Counted from the stretch's first letter, positions 44,918 to 54,826 are shown. The stretch is DNA of 64,000 bases from Nocardiopsis alba DSM 43377 (GCF_000341225.1 NZ_ANAC01000010.1:248001-312000), one strand, 5' to 3'. Numbers and translations: made by a program. The notes: generated from the sequence alone by a model not told the origin.

Positions 44918-44931
44918 CGAACGTTCGTTCG
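44918..44931 (-). promoter_or_regulatory. LexA (SOS) box upstream of ruvC
   Basis: CGAAC-GTTC-GTTCG matches the Gram-positive/actinobacterial SOS box (CGAAC-N4-GTTCG) exactly. A -10-like TAGCAT is immediately upstream at 44936-44941, so bound LexA would cover the transcript start. Confidence 0.85.
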
Positions 44932-45051
44932 CACCATGCTAGCGGCGCGTGACGACAGCGCCGTCGCGCACACGCGCGGCCTCGCGGGGAAGGCGACGAA
45001 GGCGCGTGTCGGGGTCGGGGTCCGGCACCTCTCCGGACCTAGCGTGAGCTC

Positions 45052-45477
45052 ATGACTTCCATCGAGGATCCCGAGGTCCGTGACTTCCTGCTCCAGGGGA
45101 CGCGTACCGGCAAGGTCGCCTACACCTCCGCCGACGGCCGTCCGTTGGTGGCGCCGGTGTGGTTCGTCATCGACGGCGACGCGCTGGTCTTCAACACCGG
45201 GAAGGAGACGGCCAAGGGACGTTCGATCGCGCGCGACCCCCGTCTCACCCTGCTGGTCGACCTGGAGGAGGATCCCTACGGGTTCGTCCAGGTCCAGGGC
45301 GAGGCGGAGGTGTCGGAGGATACGGGCGAGCTGCTGCGCACCGCCACCGCGATCGCCCGCCGCTACATGGGGCCCGAACGCGCCGAGGAGTTCGGAAGGC
45401 GCAACGGGGTGCCCGGCGAACTGGTGGTGCGGCTGCGTCCCACCAAGGTGATCGCCGCGATGAACATGACCGGCTGA
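45052..45477 (+). CDS. PPOX-class F420-dependent oxidoreductase
   Basis: A 141-residue flavin/deazaflavin split-barrel protein: [56 protein letters not shown] and [13 protein letters not shown]. Members use F420 rather than FMN in actinobacteria. No Shine-Dalgarno is visible; a TAGCGT box ends six bases before the ATG, so the message may be leaderless. Confidence 0.9.
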   Translation: MTSIEDPEVRDFLLQGTRTGKVAYTSADGRPLVAPVWFVIDGDALVFNTGKETAKGRSIARDPRLTLLVDLEEDPYGFVQVQGEAEVSEDTGELLRTATAIARRYMGPERAEEFGRRNGVPGELVVRLRPTKVIAAMNMTG

Positions 45478-45492
45478 GGGTCGGACGTACGA

Positions 45493-45534
45493 ACGCCTGT
45501 GGCCGTCCCCGGAAAGGGGTACGGCCACAGGCGT
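45493..45534. terminator. Bidirectional terminator between PPOX and yebC genes
   Basis: A 14-bp perfect outer stem (45493-45506 with 45521-45534) continues into a CCCC/GGGG inner stem. The flanking genes converge here. Confidence 0.82.
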
Positions 45535-45579
45535 CACCGGCCCCCGGGCCGGTCGGTCACCGCGATCGAGCGGCCGGGC

Positions 45580-46326
45580 TCAGAGCTCGGCCATGACCTC
45601 GTCGGGGATGTCGGCGTTGGTGAAGACGTTCTGGACGTCGTCGGAGTCCTCCAGGGCGTCCACGACGCGCAGGACCTTCTTGGCGGTCTCGGCGTCGACC
45701 GGGACCTCCATGCTCGGCAGCCAGTTGGAGTCGGCCGAGTCGTAGTCGATGCCGGCCTCCTGGAGCGAGGTGCGCACCGAGACCAGGTCGGTGGCCTCGC
45801 AGATGATCTCGAAGGAGTCGCCGATGTCCTCGACCTCTTCGGCGCCGGCCTCCAGGACCGCCATGGTGACGTCGTCCTCGTTGGTGCCCTCCTTGGGCAC
45901 GATCACGACGCCCTTGCGGTTGAACAGGTACGACACCGATCCGGCGTCGGCCATGTTGCCACCGTTACGGGTGACCGCGACGCGCACCTCGGAGGCCGCG
46001 CGGTTGCGGTTGTCGGTGAGGCACTCCACGAGCAGGGCCACACCGCCGGGGGCGTAGCCCTCGTACATGATGGTCTGCCACTCGGCACCACCGGCCTCCT
46101 CGCCGGAGCCCCGCTTGCGCGCGCGTTCGATGTTGTCGGCGGGGACCGAGTTCTTCTTCGCCTTCTGGATGGCGTCGTAGAGCGTCGGGTTCCCGTCGGG
46201 GTCCCCACCACCGGTACGCGCGGCCACCTCGATGTTCTTGATCAGCTTGGCGAAGAGCTTGCCGCGCTTGGCATCGATGACGGCTTTCTTGTGTTTGGTG
46301 GTGGCCCACTTGGAGTGGCCGCTCAT
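45580..46326 (-). CDS. YebC/PmpR-family regulatory/translation factor
   Basis: A 248-residue protein with the YebC opening [21 protein letters not shown] and [24 protein letters not shown]. It is named a DNA-binding transcriptional regulator, though recent work on the family points to a ribosome role at proline-rich stretches. ATG overlaps the pdxT stop by four bases. Conserved position between pdxT and ruvC. Confidence 0.95.
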   Translation of the reverse strand: MSGHSKWATTKHKKAVIDAKRGKLFAKLIKNIEVAARTGGGDPDGNPTLYDAIQKAKKNSVPADNIERARKRGSGEEAGGAEWQTIMYEGYAPGGVALLVECLTDNRNRAASEVRVAVTRNGGNMADAGSVSYLFNRKGVVIVPKEGTNEDDVTMAVLEAGAEEVEDIGDSFEIICEATDLVSVRTSLQEAGIDYDSADSNWLPSMEVPVDAETAKKVLRVVDALEDSDDVQNVFTNADIPDEVMAEL

Positions 46327-46943
46327 GCGTGTCCTTTCACGATGTCGACGAAGAGGCGATGGATGCGCGTGTCGCCGGTGAGTTCGGGATGGAAGGACGT
46401 GGCCATCAGGCCGCCCTGTAGTACGGCGACGATCCTACCGGCCTCGCCTGGACCGGGTACGCGTCCGAGGACGGTGACCTCGGGTCCCACCCGTTCCACC
46501 CAGGGCGCCCGGATGAAGACCGCGTCGAAGGGCTCGTCCCCGATCCCGTCGATCCGCACACCGGTCTCGAAGGATTCGGTCTGACGTCCGAAGGCGTTGC
46601 GTCGGACCGTCATGTCGATCCCGCCGACGGTCTCCTGGTCGGCCGTGCCGCCGAGGATCTCGTCGGCGAGCATGATCATGCCCGCGCAGGTGCCGTAGGC
46701 GGGCATCCCGGCCGCGACGCGCTTGCGCAACGGGTCGATCAGGCCGTACCTGCGGGCGAGTTTGGACATGGTGGTGGACTCGCCACCGGGGATGATCAGC
46801 GCGTCCACGGAGTCCAGGTGCTCCGGGGACAGGACCTTCCCGGTGGATACGCCCAATGTCTCCAGGACGGCGACGTGCTCGGCGACGTCGCCCTGGAGGG
46901 CGAGGACACCGATGGTGGGTGCGGCGGTCAAAAGCGGCCTCAC
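46323..46943 (-). CDS. pdxT: Pyridoxal 5'-phosphate synthase glutaminase subunit PdxT
   Basis: A 206-residue glutaminase. The triad is visible: Cys in [16 protein letters not shown] and His/Glu in [10 protein letters not shown]. The start region [18 protein letters not shown] and [13 protein letters not shown] are typical. It supplies ammonia to PdxS. The GTG at 46943 lacks a clear ribosome-binding site. A strong hairpin separates it from pdxS. Confidence 0.96.
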   Translation of the reverse strand: MRPLLTAAPTIGVLALQGDVAEHVAVLETLGVSTGKVLSPEHLDSVDALIIPGGESTTMSKLARRYGLIDPLRKRVAAGMPAYGTCAGMIMLADEILGGTADQETVGGIDMTVRRNAFGRQTESFETGVRIDGIGDEPFDAVFIRAPWVERVGPEVTVLGRVPGPGEAGRIVAVLQGGLMATSFHPELTGDTRIHRLFVDIVKGHA

Positions 46944-46995
46944 TCGGCTGACGGAAGGGGACCATGGTACTGGCGGGGAGGGTGTACGGGAACGG

Positions 46996-47040
46996 CCGAG
47001 GGCCGGGAGAGCGTGGTCGCACCGCTCTCCCGGCCCTCGG
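46996..47040 (-). terminator. Strong hairpin between pdxS and pdxT
   Basis: A perfect 17-bp stem (46996-47012 with 47024-47040), 36 bases past the pdxS stop. No T run follows, but the stem is among the most stable in the window. It may terminate most pdxS transcripts or stabilise their 3' ends. Confidence 0.8.
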
Positions 47041-47075
47041 ACACGGGGCGGGGGCGAGGCCGAAGGGGCCTCGCG

Positions 47076-47987
47076 TCACCAGCCGCGTTCGGCGTAACGC
47101 TGGGAGTCGGACAGGTCGTCCAGGTTGATGCCGACCATGGCCTCGCCCAGGCCGCGGGAGACGCGGGCGATCACGGCGGGGTCCTCGTAGTGCAGGGTGG
47201 CCTGCACGATGGCGTCGGCGCGCTTGGCCGGGTCGCCGGACTTGAAGATGCCGGAGCCGACGAAGACGCTCTCCGCTCCGAGCTGACGCATGAGGGCGGC
47301 GTCGGCCGGGGTGGCCACACCGCCGGCGGAGAACAGCGGCACCGGCAGCTTGCCGAGACGGGCCACCTCCTTGACGATCTCGTAGGGGGCGCGCAGCTCC
47401 TTGGCCGCACCGAAGAGCTCGGGCTCGTCGAGGGTGCCCAGGCGCTTGATCTCACCGTTGATGGAGCGCATGTGGCGGGTGGCCTCGACGACGTTGCCGG
47501 TGCCGGCCTCGCCCTTGGAGCGGATCATCGCGGCGCCCTCGGCGATCCGGCGCAGGGCCTCGCCCAGGTTGGTCGCGCCGCAGACGAAGGGAACGGTGAA
47601 CGCCCACTTGTCGATGTGGTAGGCCTCGTCGGCGGGGGTGAGGACCTCGGACTCGTCGATGAAGTCCACGCCGAGGGACTCCAGGACCTGGGCCTCGACG
47701 AAGTGCCCGATGCGGACCTTGGCCATGACCGGGATGGAGACCGCCTCGACGATGCCGTCGATCATGTCCGGGTCGGACATGCGGGCGACGCCGCCGTCCT
47801 TGCGGATGTCGGCGGGGACCCGCTCCAGGGCCATGACGGCCACGGCACCGGCGTCCTCGGCGATCTTGGCCTGCTCGGGGGTGACGACGTCCATGATGAC
47901 GCCGTTCTTGAGCTGTTCGGCCATGCCGCGCTTGACCCGCTGGGTGCCGACGGCGTTGTCGGGGCTGTTCGATGCGTTGTTGGCCAC
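47076..47987 (-). CDS. pdxS: Pyridoxal 5'-phosphate synthase lyase subunit PdxS
   Basis: About 303 residues from GTG 47987 (GGAG nine to ten bases upstream). The TIM-barrel lysines are in [22 protein letters not shown] context ([13 protein letters not shown]) and in [17 protein letters not shown]. It makes PLP from ribose 5-phosphate, glyceraldehyde 3-phosphate and ammonia. The open frame upstream to 48203 is not supported. Strongly conserved. Confidence 0.96.
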   Translation of the reverse strand: MANNASNSPDNAVGTQRVKRGMAEQLKNGVIMDVVTPEQAKIAEDAGAVAVMALERVPADIRKDGGVARMSDPDMIDGIVEAVSIPVMAKVRIGHFVEAQVLESLGVDFIDESEVLTPADEAYHIDKWAFTVPFVCGATNLGEALRRIAEGAAMIRSKGEAGTGNVVEATRHMRSINGEIKRLGTLDEPELFGAAKELRAPYEIVKEVARLGKLPVPLFSAGGVATPADAALMRQLGAESVFVGSGIFKSGDPAKRADAIVQATLHYEDPAVIARVSRGLGEAMVGINLDDLSDSQRYAERGW

Positions 47988-48203
47988 GGTGATGGGCTCC
48001 CGTTTTCGTCTGCTGGTTGGCTCGACCCGGCGTCCGGGGCGTGGTCCGTTCGGGTACGGACCGACGACCGCGCATGGGCGGGTGAGGACCCGGCGCGTCC
48101 CCTGGAACGACCGACCCACCATCCTAGTTCCACCGGTTTCGGCGCCTTTGACCAGATCGGTGTTGTGCGCGCCCGTTCCACTCCGAACCGGAGCGCGCGG
48201 CAT

Positions 48204-48746
48204 TCACCGCGAGGTCGTACCGCTTCTCCCCGGAGAGGGGTGCGGGGCCCGATCGTCCATCTCGAAGTAGTCCGGGAGCGCGGCGGTCCCGGCCAGACGC
48301 AGGAGCCGGACCAGGCGGGAACGGCGTGCGCGTCGGGTGTCGGAGACGGCGTCGTTGTGGAAGACCCTGGCGAGGTGGACCCCGCGCGCGGCGCGCAGGA
48401 CCTCCTCCCGACGGGCCCGGGTGTCCTCTCCCACACCCTCCACCGGGCGGCCGTCGAGGGCGTCGCGCAGGGCGACCGAGAGCGCGCTCTCCACGAGTTC
48501 GCGTTCCCCCTCCCCCGCCCGGCTCGCCCGACCGGCGACCTCGGCGAGGGTACGGGCCGAGGCCGGGTCGGGGCCTCCGGAGGCGGCCAGGTCGAGTACG
48601 GCCGCGGCCCTTCTCAACAGGGCGGCGTCCAGAGCGGCCCACGCGGTCTCCACCCGGTGGTGGAGACGGTCGAGGCGGGTGGCCCGCCAGGACAGGTAGA
48701 ACCCCAGGAGCACCAGGACCAGCAGGGCGCCGGCCACGACGGCCAC
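48204..48746 (-). CDS. LemA-like membrane-anchored protein of unknown function
   Basis: A 180-residue protein with one N-terminal membrane helix (VVAGALLVLVLLGFYLSW) followed by a helical domain: RATRLDRLHHRVETAWAALDAALLRRAAAVLDLA, and near the end VFHNDAVSDTRRARRSRLVRLLRLAG. The pattern resembles LemA-type helical proteins. It lies between pimA and pdxS, a place where actinobacteria often have a similar small protein. Function unknown. Confidence 0.78.
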   Translation of the reverse strand: MAVVAGALLVLVLLGFYLSWRATRLDRLHHRVETAWAALDAALLRRAAAVLDLAASGGPDPASARTLAEVAGRASRAGEGERELVESALSVALRDALDGRPVEGVGEDTRARREEVLRAARGVHLARVFHNDAVSDTRRARRSRLVRLLRLAGTAALPDYFEMDDRAPHPSPGRSGTTSR

Positions 48747-48763
48747 GAAGAAGACGTCGTCGG

Positions 48764-49993
48764 TCAGGGCCGCTCACCCCTGCGCAGCAGGGCGGAGGCC
48801 CAGCGGCCTCCTCCGGTCCGGACTCCGCCGGAGCGCTCCCGTCCCAGCACGGTCTCGTACACGTGCGCGATGTCGGCGGCGACGCTCTCCCAGTCGTAGG
48901 CGCGCACCGCGTCCCGGGCCGCGCGGGACAGACGGTCCCGTCGCCTCGGATCGTCGAGGAGCGCCGCGGCCCGATCGGCCAGATGGTCGGGGTCTCCGGC
49001 CCGGAAGAGCTCCCCCGCCCTCCCCCCGTCCAGGACCGCGCCGAAGGCGGGGATGTCGCTGGCGACGATGGCCGCTCCGGCGGACATCGCCTCGGTGAGG
49101 ACGATACCGAAGCTCTCTCCACCCAGGTTGGGGGCGCAGAAGACGTCCGCGGAGTGGTAGGCGCGGACCTTGTCCGCCTCGTCGAGACGACCGAGGAGGA
49201 CCACGCGTTCGCGCAGGTCGTCGGGGACCCCGGACAGGTCGGCCCGGCCGGGTCCGGCGACGAGCAGCCGCAGGCCGGGCCGGCCCCGGGCCAGTCGGCT
49301 GAAGGCCTCCAGCAGGACCCCCAGTCCCTTGCGCGGTTCGTCCAGCCGGCCCAGGAAACCGATGGAGCCGCCCTCCCCCGGCCAGCCGGGCAGGGGCTCG
49401 GCGTGGGCGAAGCGTCGAACCGAGACCCCGTTGGGGATGAGTACGGCGTCTCCCCCCAGATGTTCGACGAGGGTGCGACGGGCCGCCTCGGAGACGGCCA
49501 CCCGGGCGTTGATCTTCTCCAGGGCCGAGCGCAGGGCGGTGGAACCGGCCGTCATCGCGCGCGACCGGGGGTTGGAGGTGTGGAAGGTCGCGACGATGGG
49601 GCCGTCAGCGGCCCAGCACGACAGCAGGGACACACTGGGGGCGGCGGGCTCGTGGATGTGCAGGACGTCGAAGCGGCCCTCCGCGATCCAGCGACGGACC
49701 CGGGACGCCGAACGGGGACCGAACCCGATCCGGGCGACCGACCCGTTGTAGGGGACCGGGACGGGCCGACCGGCCGGGACCAGGTAGGGGGGCGGTTCGT
49801 GGTCGGTGTCGCCGACCGGTGCCAGCACCGACACCTCGTGTCCCATGGCGATGAGCGTCTCCGCGAGGTCGCCGATGTGCTGCTGGACCCCGCCCGGGAC
49901 GTCCCAGGAGTAGGGGCACACCAGCCCCACCCGCAACGTGTCGATCCCGGCGGGAGAAGTCCTCGTCGTTCCCCCGGCCGTGCTCAGTCCCAC
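48764..49993 (-). CDS. pimA: Phosphatidylinositol alpha-mannosyltransferase (GT4)
   Basis: A 409-residue GT-B glycosyltransferase. The N-domain shows LRVGLVCPYSWDVPGGVQQH and VLHIHEPAAPSVSLL; the donor domain shows IPNGVSVRRFA, FLGRLDEPRKGLGVLLEAF and GGESFGIVLTEAMSAGAAIVAS (EX7E). It transfers mannose from GDP-mannose to phosphatidylinositol. The start overlaps the patA stop by ten bases; TTG 49936 (LRVGLV) is an alternative. Confidence 0.92.
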   Translation of the reverse strand: MGLSTAGGTTRTSPAGIDTLRVGLVCPYSWDVPGGVQQHIGDLAETLIAMGHEVSVLAPVGDTDHEPPPYLVPAGRPVPVPYNGSVARIGFGPRSASRVRRWIAEGRFDVLHIHEPAAPSVSLLSCWAADGPIVATFHTSNPRSRAMTAGSTALRSALEKINARVAVSEAARRTLVEHLGGDAVLIPNGVSVRRFAHAEPLPGWPGEGGSIGFLGRLDEPRKGLGVLLEAFSRLARGRPGLRLLVAGPGRADLSGVPDDLRERVVLLGRLDEADKVRAYHSADVFCAPNLGGESFGIVLTEAMSAGAAIVASDIPAFGAVLDGGRAGELFRAGDPDHLADRAAALLDDPRRRDRLSRAARDAVRAYDWESVAADIAHVYETVLGRERSGGVRTGGGRWASALLRRGERP

Positions 49994-50916
49994 CGGCCGT
50001 CCTCGGTGTCCCGACGTCGGGCGCGGTCCGCCTCGTGGTCGGCGGAGAAGACGGGCTGGAGCATGTGCCAGTCCTCCGGATGCTCGGCGATGGCCCCCTC
50101 GAACACGCGGGCCAGCGCCCGGGTGGTCTCCTGAATCCGCTCGCTCCGAGAGGAACCGGGGGCGACGGGGATCTCGTCGTGGACCCGGATGTTCCAGAAC
50201 GGCCCGTCGTACCAGAGGGAGACCGGCATCAGGGCGGCCCCGGTGTTGAGGGCCAACGCCGCCGGCCCGGAGGGCATACGCGCCTTCTCGCCGAAGAGGT
50301 CCACCTCCAGGCCGGTCCCGTTGATGTCGCGATCGGCGAGCAGACAGACCAGGCCGCCCGCGCGCAGCCGTCGAGCGAGCACTCCCACGGTGTTGGCGTC
50401 CCCACCGGTCAGCGGGAGCACCTCCATGCCCAGGGACTCCCGGTAGGAGGTGAAACGTCGATAGAGGCTCTCGGGGTTCAGCCTCTGGGCCACGGTGGTC
50501 AACGGGGTGCCCCGGGCCGCGATCCAGGCCCCGGCGTGGTCCCAGTTCCCCATGTGCGGCAGGGCCGCGACGACCCCGCGCCCGGCCTTCAGGTGCCCTT
50601 CCAGGACCTCGATACCGCTCTGTCGGGTCTGGGAGAGCAGCCGTTCGCGTCCCATCGCGGGCAGTCGGAACAGCTCGTAGTAGTAACGCATGTAGGAGCG
50701 CATCCCGGCCTTGGACAGAGCCCTGAGCTGCGCGTCCGTGGCGTGCGGTCCGACGACCCTGCGCAGGTTGCGTTCCAGTCCCCGGGTACCGCCTCCGTGC
50801 GCTCGCCAGTCACGATCGGCGAGCCGACGGAACACCGCCCGGCCCGCCCGCTCCGGTGAGCGGCGGACCAGTGTCCACCCGGCCGCGTAGGCCAGGTCGG
50901 CCATGCGTTCGTCCAC
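49984..50916 (-). CDS. patA: Phosphatidylinositol mannoside acyltransferase
   Basis: A 310-residue membrane-associated acyltransferase of the lauroyl (HtrB-like) family. The catalytic HX4D-type motif is AALPHMGNWDHAGAW. It also shows LLADRDINGTGLEVDLFGE and PSGPAALALNTGAALMPV. It acylates the mannose of PIM1. GTG 50916 has GAGGGAAC upstream. Fits between pgsA and pimA. Confidence 0.93.
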   Translation of the reverse strand: MDERMADLAYAAGWTLVRRSPERAGRAVFRRLADRDWRAHGGGTRGLERNLRRVVGPHATDAQLRALSKAGMRSYMRYYYELFRLPAMGRERLLSQTRQSGIEVLEGHLKAGRGVVAALPHMGNWDHAGAWIAARGTPLTTVAQRLNPESLYRRFTSYRESLGMEVLPLTGGDANTVGVLARRLRAGGLVCLLADRDINGTGLEVDLFGEKARMPSGPAALALNTGAALMPVSLWYDGPFWNIRVHDEIPVAPGSSRSERIQETTRALARVFEGAIAEHPEDWHMLQPVFSADHEADRARRRDTEDGRWD

Positions 50917-50959
50917 GACGTGTTCCCTCGTCCTCTTCCCGTTTCCCGTGTCCGACGGC

Positions 50960-51607
50960 TCAGGCGTCGTTGTCGGCCTTGTCGGTCTCCTCGTCCCGGG
51001 AGCGTTCGGAGTCGTTGAGACGGGCCCGGGTCTCCACCAGTCGCTGGAGGACGGTGATCAGGCTCATCCCGGCCAACAGCCACAGACCGCCCGCGAGGAT
51101 GTAGGGCACGCCGAGTTCGCTCAGGCCCACGGCGACCAGGATGATGATCAGACGTTCGGTACGTTCGGCGACGCCGACGTCGCAGTTGACGCCGAGCCCC
51201 TCCGCGCGCGCCTTGATGTAGGACACCATGAACCCGCTGATCAGGCAGAACAGGGTGAGACCGGCGAGCAGGGGATCGTCTCCCTCGCCGACGAACCACC
51301 ACATCAGCCCGGCGAGGATCGCGGCGTCGGCGACCCGGTCGAGACTGGAGTCGAGGAACGCCCCGAAGGCGCTCGCGCTGTCCTTGGCGCGGGCCACGGC
51401 GCCGTCGAGCATGTCGAAGAGGGCGAAGACGGTGATGACCACCGATCCCGCGTAGAGCTGGCCGCGGGGGTAGAAGTACAGGGCGCTGACGACGACACCC
51501 GCGGCACCGATGATGGTGACGATGTTCGGTGTCAGGCCGATCCGGGCCAGGCTCCGGCCGAGCGGAGCGGTGACCCGGGAGATCATGGGACGAAGGATTC
51601 TCAGCAT
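50960..51607 (-). CDS. pgsA: Phosphatidylinositol phosphate synthase (CDP-alcohol phosphatidyltransferase)
   Basis: A 215-residue protein with about six membrane helices. The CDP-alcohol motif is complete, DMLDGAVARAK ... GAFLDSSLDR (D-x2-D-G-x2-A-R-x8-G-x3-D-x3-D). It joins CDP-diacylglycerol to inositol 1-phosphate, the first step of PIM synthesis. Followed by patA 43 bases later. Confidence 0.93.
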   Translation of the reverse strand: MLRILRPMISRVTAPLGRSLARIGLTPNIVTIIGAAGVVVSALYFYPRGQLYAGSVVITVFALFDMLDGAVARAKDSASAFGAFLDSSLDRVADAAILAGLMWWFVGEGDDPLLAGLTLFCLISGFMVSYIKARAEGLGVNCDVGVAERTERLIIILVAVGLSELGVPYILAGGLWLLAGMSLITVLQRLVETRARLNDSERSRDEETDKADNDA

Positions 51608-51715
51608 GTCTTCTTGTGATCGTAGGGCGGGAACGGTCGTGGGGGTGGGAGCCGCACCCGCTGGGGGTGGCGCGTCGCCGGGCCGGGGTCGTTCGGGGCC
51701 CGGGTCAGGACGGGG

Positions 51716-52291
51716 TCACCCCCGAGGCCAGTGTTCGGCCAACGTCGCCCGGGTCTGCTCCAGCATCTCCGGTAGCACCTTGGTCCGGCCGATCACCGGC
51801 ATGAAGTTGGTGTCGCCGCCCCAGCGGGGAACGATGTGCTGGTGGAGGTGGGCGGCGATACCGGCACCGGCCACGGTACCGAGGTTCATGCCGACGTTGA
51901 AGCCCTGGGGGCGGTAGGCCTCGGTGAGCGCGGTCAGACCGGCACGGGTCAGCGCGGCGACCTCGACGGTCTCCTCCTCGTCCAGCGAGGTGTACTCGGA
52001 GACGTGCCGGTACGGGCAGACCAGCAGATGCCCGCTGTTGTAGGGGTAGAGGTTGAGGACCACGTAGGCGGTCTCGCCCCGGGCCACCACGAGACCCTCG
52101 GGGTCGTCAAGGCCGGGCGCGCGGCAGAACGGACAGCCGTCCTCGGCATGGGGACCGGTGGGCCTGCCCTCGCCTTTGATGTAGGCCATGCGATGCGGGG
52201 TCCACAGCCGATCCTGACCGTCGGGGTCGCCGGTCCCCGCTCCGGGGTGGGGTTCCGTACCGTCCTCGGGTTCGTCGTCGGCACCGCGCAT
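51716..52291 (-). CDS. HIT-family nucleotide-binding hydrolase (AP4A-type)
   Basis: About 191 residues from ATG 52291. The HIT motif is HLHQHIVPRWGGDTNFMP. Before it come CPFCRAPG and AYVVLNLYPYNSGHLLVCPYRHVSEY. Such actinobacterial proteins act as diadenosine polyphosphate phosphorylases or hydrolases. It is the first gene of the PIM operon, a conserved place. Confidence 0.92.
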   Translation of the reverse strand: MRGADDEPEDGTEPHPGAGTGDPDGQDRLWTPHRMAYIKGEGRPTGPHAEDGCPFCRAPGLDDPEGLVVARGETAYVVLNLYPYNSGHLLVCPYRHVSEYTSLDEEETVEVAALTRAGLTALTEAYRPQGFNVGMNLGTVAGAGIAAHLHQHIVPRWGGDTNFMPVIGRTKVLPEMLEQTRATLAEHWPRG

Positions 52292-52435
52292 GGCTCGTCC
52301 GTCCCCCTCGATGACCGGTTTCGTACTTCGCGTCCCAGCATAGAAGCGCCCGGGAGCGGGCGCACCGGAGCGCACCGTCGTGCGGTGACCGACCGTGGAA
52401 CGGTCGGAGAACGATCCTCCGGTCGCCCGTGCCCT

Positions 52436-54139
52436 CTAGAGGCCCAGAAGGGTGCGCAGGTGACGCGGGGGCGGGCTCCCATGGGCGAGCATCGCGTCGT
52501 GGCGTTCGCGTTCGGACAGCTCCGGACGCGCGGCCTCCAGGTCGCGGGCGATGTCGGCGACCTCGGCCTGGCCGACGTAGTAGGTGGACAGCTGCGCGCT
52601 GGTCAGTTCGGCCCGGCGCCATTTGCCATAGGCCTCTCCCTCCTCCTGGTGCCCGCGTTCGACCATGAGGGCGATCGCCTCGCGCTCGGTGATGTCCCCG
52701 GTGTGCACCCGCACGTCCAGGATCGCGTTGAGGATCATGCGCAACCGCATCTTGAGCCGGACCAGCCGCAGTTCCAGGTTCAGCCGATGGGAGTCCGGGT
52801 CGGTACCGCCCGCCCAACCGTGGCGGGCCATGAGCGTCTCCGCGTGCACCGCCCAGCCCTCGACGAAGGTCCCGCTCGCCAGCGCCCGACCCACCCGGGT
52901 GGAGCCCTCGTGCCGGGCCGAGTGGGCGAGTTGAAGGGCGTGGCCGGGCATGGCCTCGTGGACCATGAGGTCACGCACCATGACGCCGTTGTACTCACGG
53001 AAGAAGGACTCCCGACGCGCGGTCGGCCAGTCGGCGGGCGGAGGCGCCACGGCGACCAGGGTGGGCCTGCGCGCCGCGGACGGGTCCAGGGGTCCGGGCG
53101 GTTCACAGTAGGCCACGGCCACGCCCCTGAGGGCCTCGGGCATGGGCACCACCTCGACCGGATCGTCGTACACGGTGACCAGGTCGAGCTCGCGCACCCT
53201 CCGGTCCAGGTGGGCCAGGGCCCGCTCGGCGAGGGGCCGGACCGTGTCGACGTCGGTGGCGTGCTCTCGGGCGAGGGAGTCCAATACCTCGGCGGCCCCG
53301 CCCGGACGGCGGGGGCCGCCCTCGTACTCCGCCGCCACCTCGGCCAGTTCCTCCTCGGTGGCGAGCAGGTCGCTCTCGGCCCGGACCAAGAGGGCCTCGG
53401 GCGAGAGCTCGGAGTCCAGGGTGTACCAGAGGCGGGCGGCGAAGGCCCGCTCGCCCAACCGGGGGTCGGCTGTGGCGAACTCGGCCTCGGCCCGCATCCA
53501 GGAGGCGTGCTCGTCGACCGCGGCCAGGGCCGCCTCACGGGCGGGCTCGATCCGTCCCCGCAAGGAGGGCTCGTTCCGGGCCAGAGCGGGCAACGCGTCG
53601 GTGAGCAGGGAACGGACACCGGAGAGTCGGGCCAGGGCCGTCTCGGCGTGCGTCCTGGGGATGCCGGGGCCTTCGGACAGACGCTCGCGGGCCGTGGCCA
53701 GGTACTCGGGCAGGGCCGCGCAGCGGGAGGCCAACGCCTCCAGGCGTTCGGGCAGGGGCAGGAGGGCGCGTTCGATCAGCGGGTTCAGGGCCTCGCCCGG
53801 CGAGTGGACGAGCGGATCCCAGGTGTGCGGACGCAGTTCGGAGGTGGACCACAGGTCGGCCGCGACCCGGGAGCGCAGGACCTCCAGATCCACGGAGTCC
53901 TCGGGCGGCAACAGGTCCTGGTCGATCTCGTCAAGGGAGCCCAGGGCGTCGGTGAGCATCGCCAGACGGCGCGCGTCCGCCGTCGCCGAGTGGTCGGTCA
54001 GGCGATGGGCGCCACGTGTGTCGCCGAGGTCCAGGGCCCATTCCGGGGCCTGGTCCAGCAGGGCGTCGAGCACCCCCTCCGCGACCTCGCGGAATCGTCG
54101 GGTCATCGCTTCGGCGTCGGGACGGGAGGAAGAACTCAT
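52436..54139 (-). CDS. DUF885 (metallopeptidase-like) protein
   Basis: A 567-residue protein that covers the whole DUF885 fold. The zinc-site-like HEAMPGHALQLAHS and later GTFVEGWAVHAETLMAR are present, similar to gluzincin arrangements. The helical N-terminal half is acidic. No signal peptide. Enzymatic activity is not known for this copy. It lies between the conservon and the HIT gene, same strand. Confidence 0.88.
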   Translation of the reverse strand: MSSSSRPDAEAMTRRFREVAEGVLDALLDQAPEWALDLGDTRGAHRLTDHSATADARRLAMLTDALGSLDEIDQDLLPPEDSVDLEVLRSRVAADLWSTSELRPHTWDPLVHSPGEALNPLIERALLPLPERLEALASRCAALPEYLATARERLSEGPGIPRTHAETALARLSGVRSLLTDALPALARNEPSLRGRIEPAREAALAAVDEHASWMRAEAEFATADPRLGERAFAARLWYTLDSELSPEALLVRAESDLLATEEELAEVAAEYEGGPRRPGGAAEVLDSLAREHATDVDTVRPLAERALAHLDRRVRELDLVTVYDDPVEVVPMPEALRGVAVAYCEPPGPLDPSAARRPTLVAVAPPPADWPTARRESFFREYNGVMVRDLMVHEAMPGHALQLAHSARHEGSTRVGRALASGTFVEGWAVHAETLMARHGWAGGTDPDSHRLNLELRLVRLKMRLRMILNAILDVRVHTGDITEREAIALMVERGHQEEGEAYGKWRRAELTSAQLSTYYVGQAEVADIARDLEAARPELSERERHDAMLAHGSPPPRHLRTLLGL

Positions 54140-54154
54140 CCGGTCATGATGCCG

Positions 54155-54196
54155 GCACGGACGCCCGGTTCCCGACGAGCGGGAACCGGGCCGTGC
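54155..54196 (-). terminator. Terminator after the conservon
   Basis: An 11-bp perfect inner stem (54164-54174 with 54180-54190) is extended by a 6-bp outer stem after a 3-base bulge. It lies 34 bases past the cvnD stop. Confidence 0.78.
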
Positions 54197-54229
54197 TCTG
54201 TGCGGGACCCCGGCCCGGGGTGACCAGGG

Positions 54230-54826
54230 TCAGCGCCAGGAGGTCTGGCCCCCGGTGGAGGTGGGCTGCTGCCCTGCGGCGCCCTCGGGGTCCCCCACCG
54301 TGATGGCGTGTTCGACGAGGGTGATGAGCGTCGACTTGGTGGAGGCCCGGTCACGGGCGTCCACCTGGACGATGGGGATCTCCGGGCTGAGCGTGAGCGC
54401 GTCCCGGACCTCGTCCGCGGCGTGGGGGTAGTAGCCGTCGAACCCGTTGATCGCGACGATGAAGGGCAGGCGCGCCTCTTCGAAGTAGTCGATCGCGGGG
54501 AAGCAGTCGGCCAGACGACGGGTGTCCACCAGCACGACGGCACCGATGGCGCCCTTGACCAGGTCGTCCCACATGAACCAGAACCGGTGCTGTCCGGGGG
54601 TGCCGAACAGGTACAGGATCAGATCCGAGTCGAGGGAGACACGACCGAAGTCCATGGCGACGGTGGTGGTCTGCTTGTCCGGCGTCTTGGCGAGGTCGTC
54701 CACACCGACGCTGGCGCTGGTCATGACCGCCTCTGTCGTCAGCGGCACGATCTCGGAGACGGAGCCAACGAATGTCGTCTTCCCGACACCGAAGCCCCCG
54801 GCGACGACGATCTTGACCGACGTCAT
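54230..54826 (-). CDS. cvnD: Conservon small GTPase (CvnD, MglA-like)
   Basis: About 198 residues from ATG 54826 (GGGGGGAA upstream). P-loop VVAGGFGVGKTTFVGSVSEI, switch region MDFGRVSLDSDLILYLFGTPGQHRFWFMW, and VAINGFDGY in place of NKxD. It is the G protein of a signal relay with CvnA-C. Last gene of the four. Confidence 0.94.
   Translation of the reverse strand: MTSVKIVVAGGFGVGKTTFVGSVSEIVPLTTEAVMTSASVGVDDLAKTPDKQTTTVAMDFGRVSLDSDLILYLFGTPGQHRFWFMWDDLVKGAIGAVVLVDTRRLADCFPAIDYFEEARLPFIVAINGFDGYYPHAADEVRDALTLSPEIPIVQVDARDRASTKSTLITLVEHAITVGDPEGAAGQQPTSTGGQTSWR

Noticed and set aside
51836..54223. 795-residue plus-strand open frame
   Set aside because: Antisense to DUF885 and HIT genes, Gly/Val-rich with no domain.
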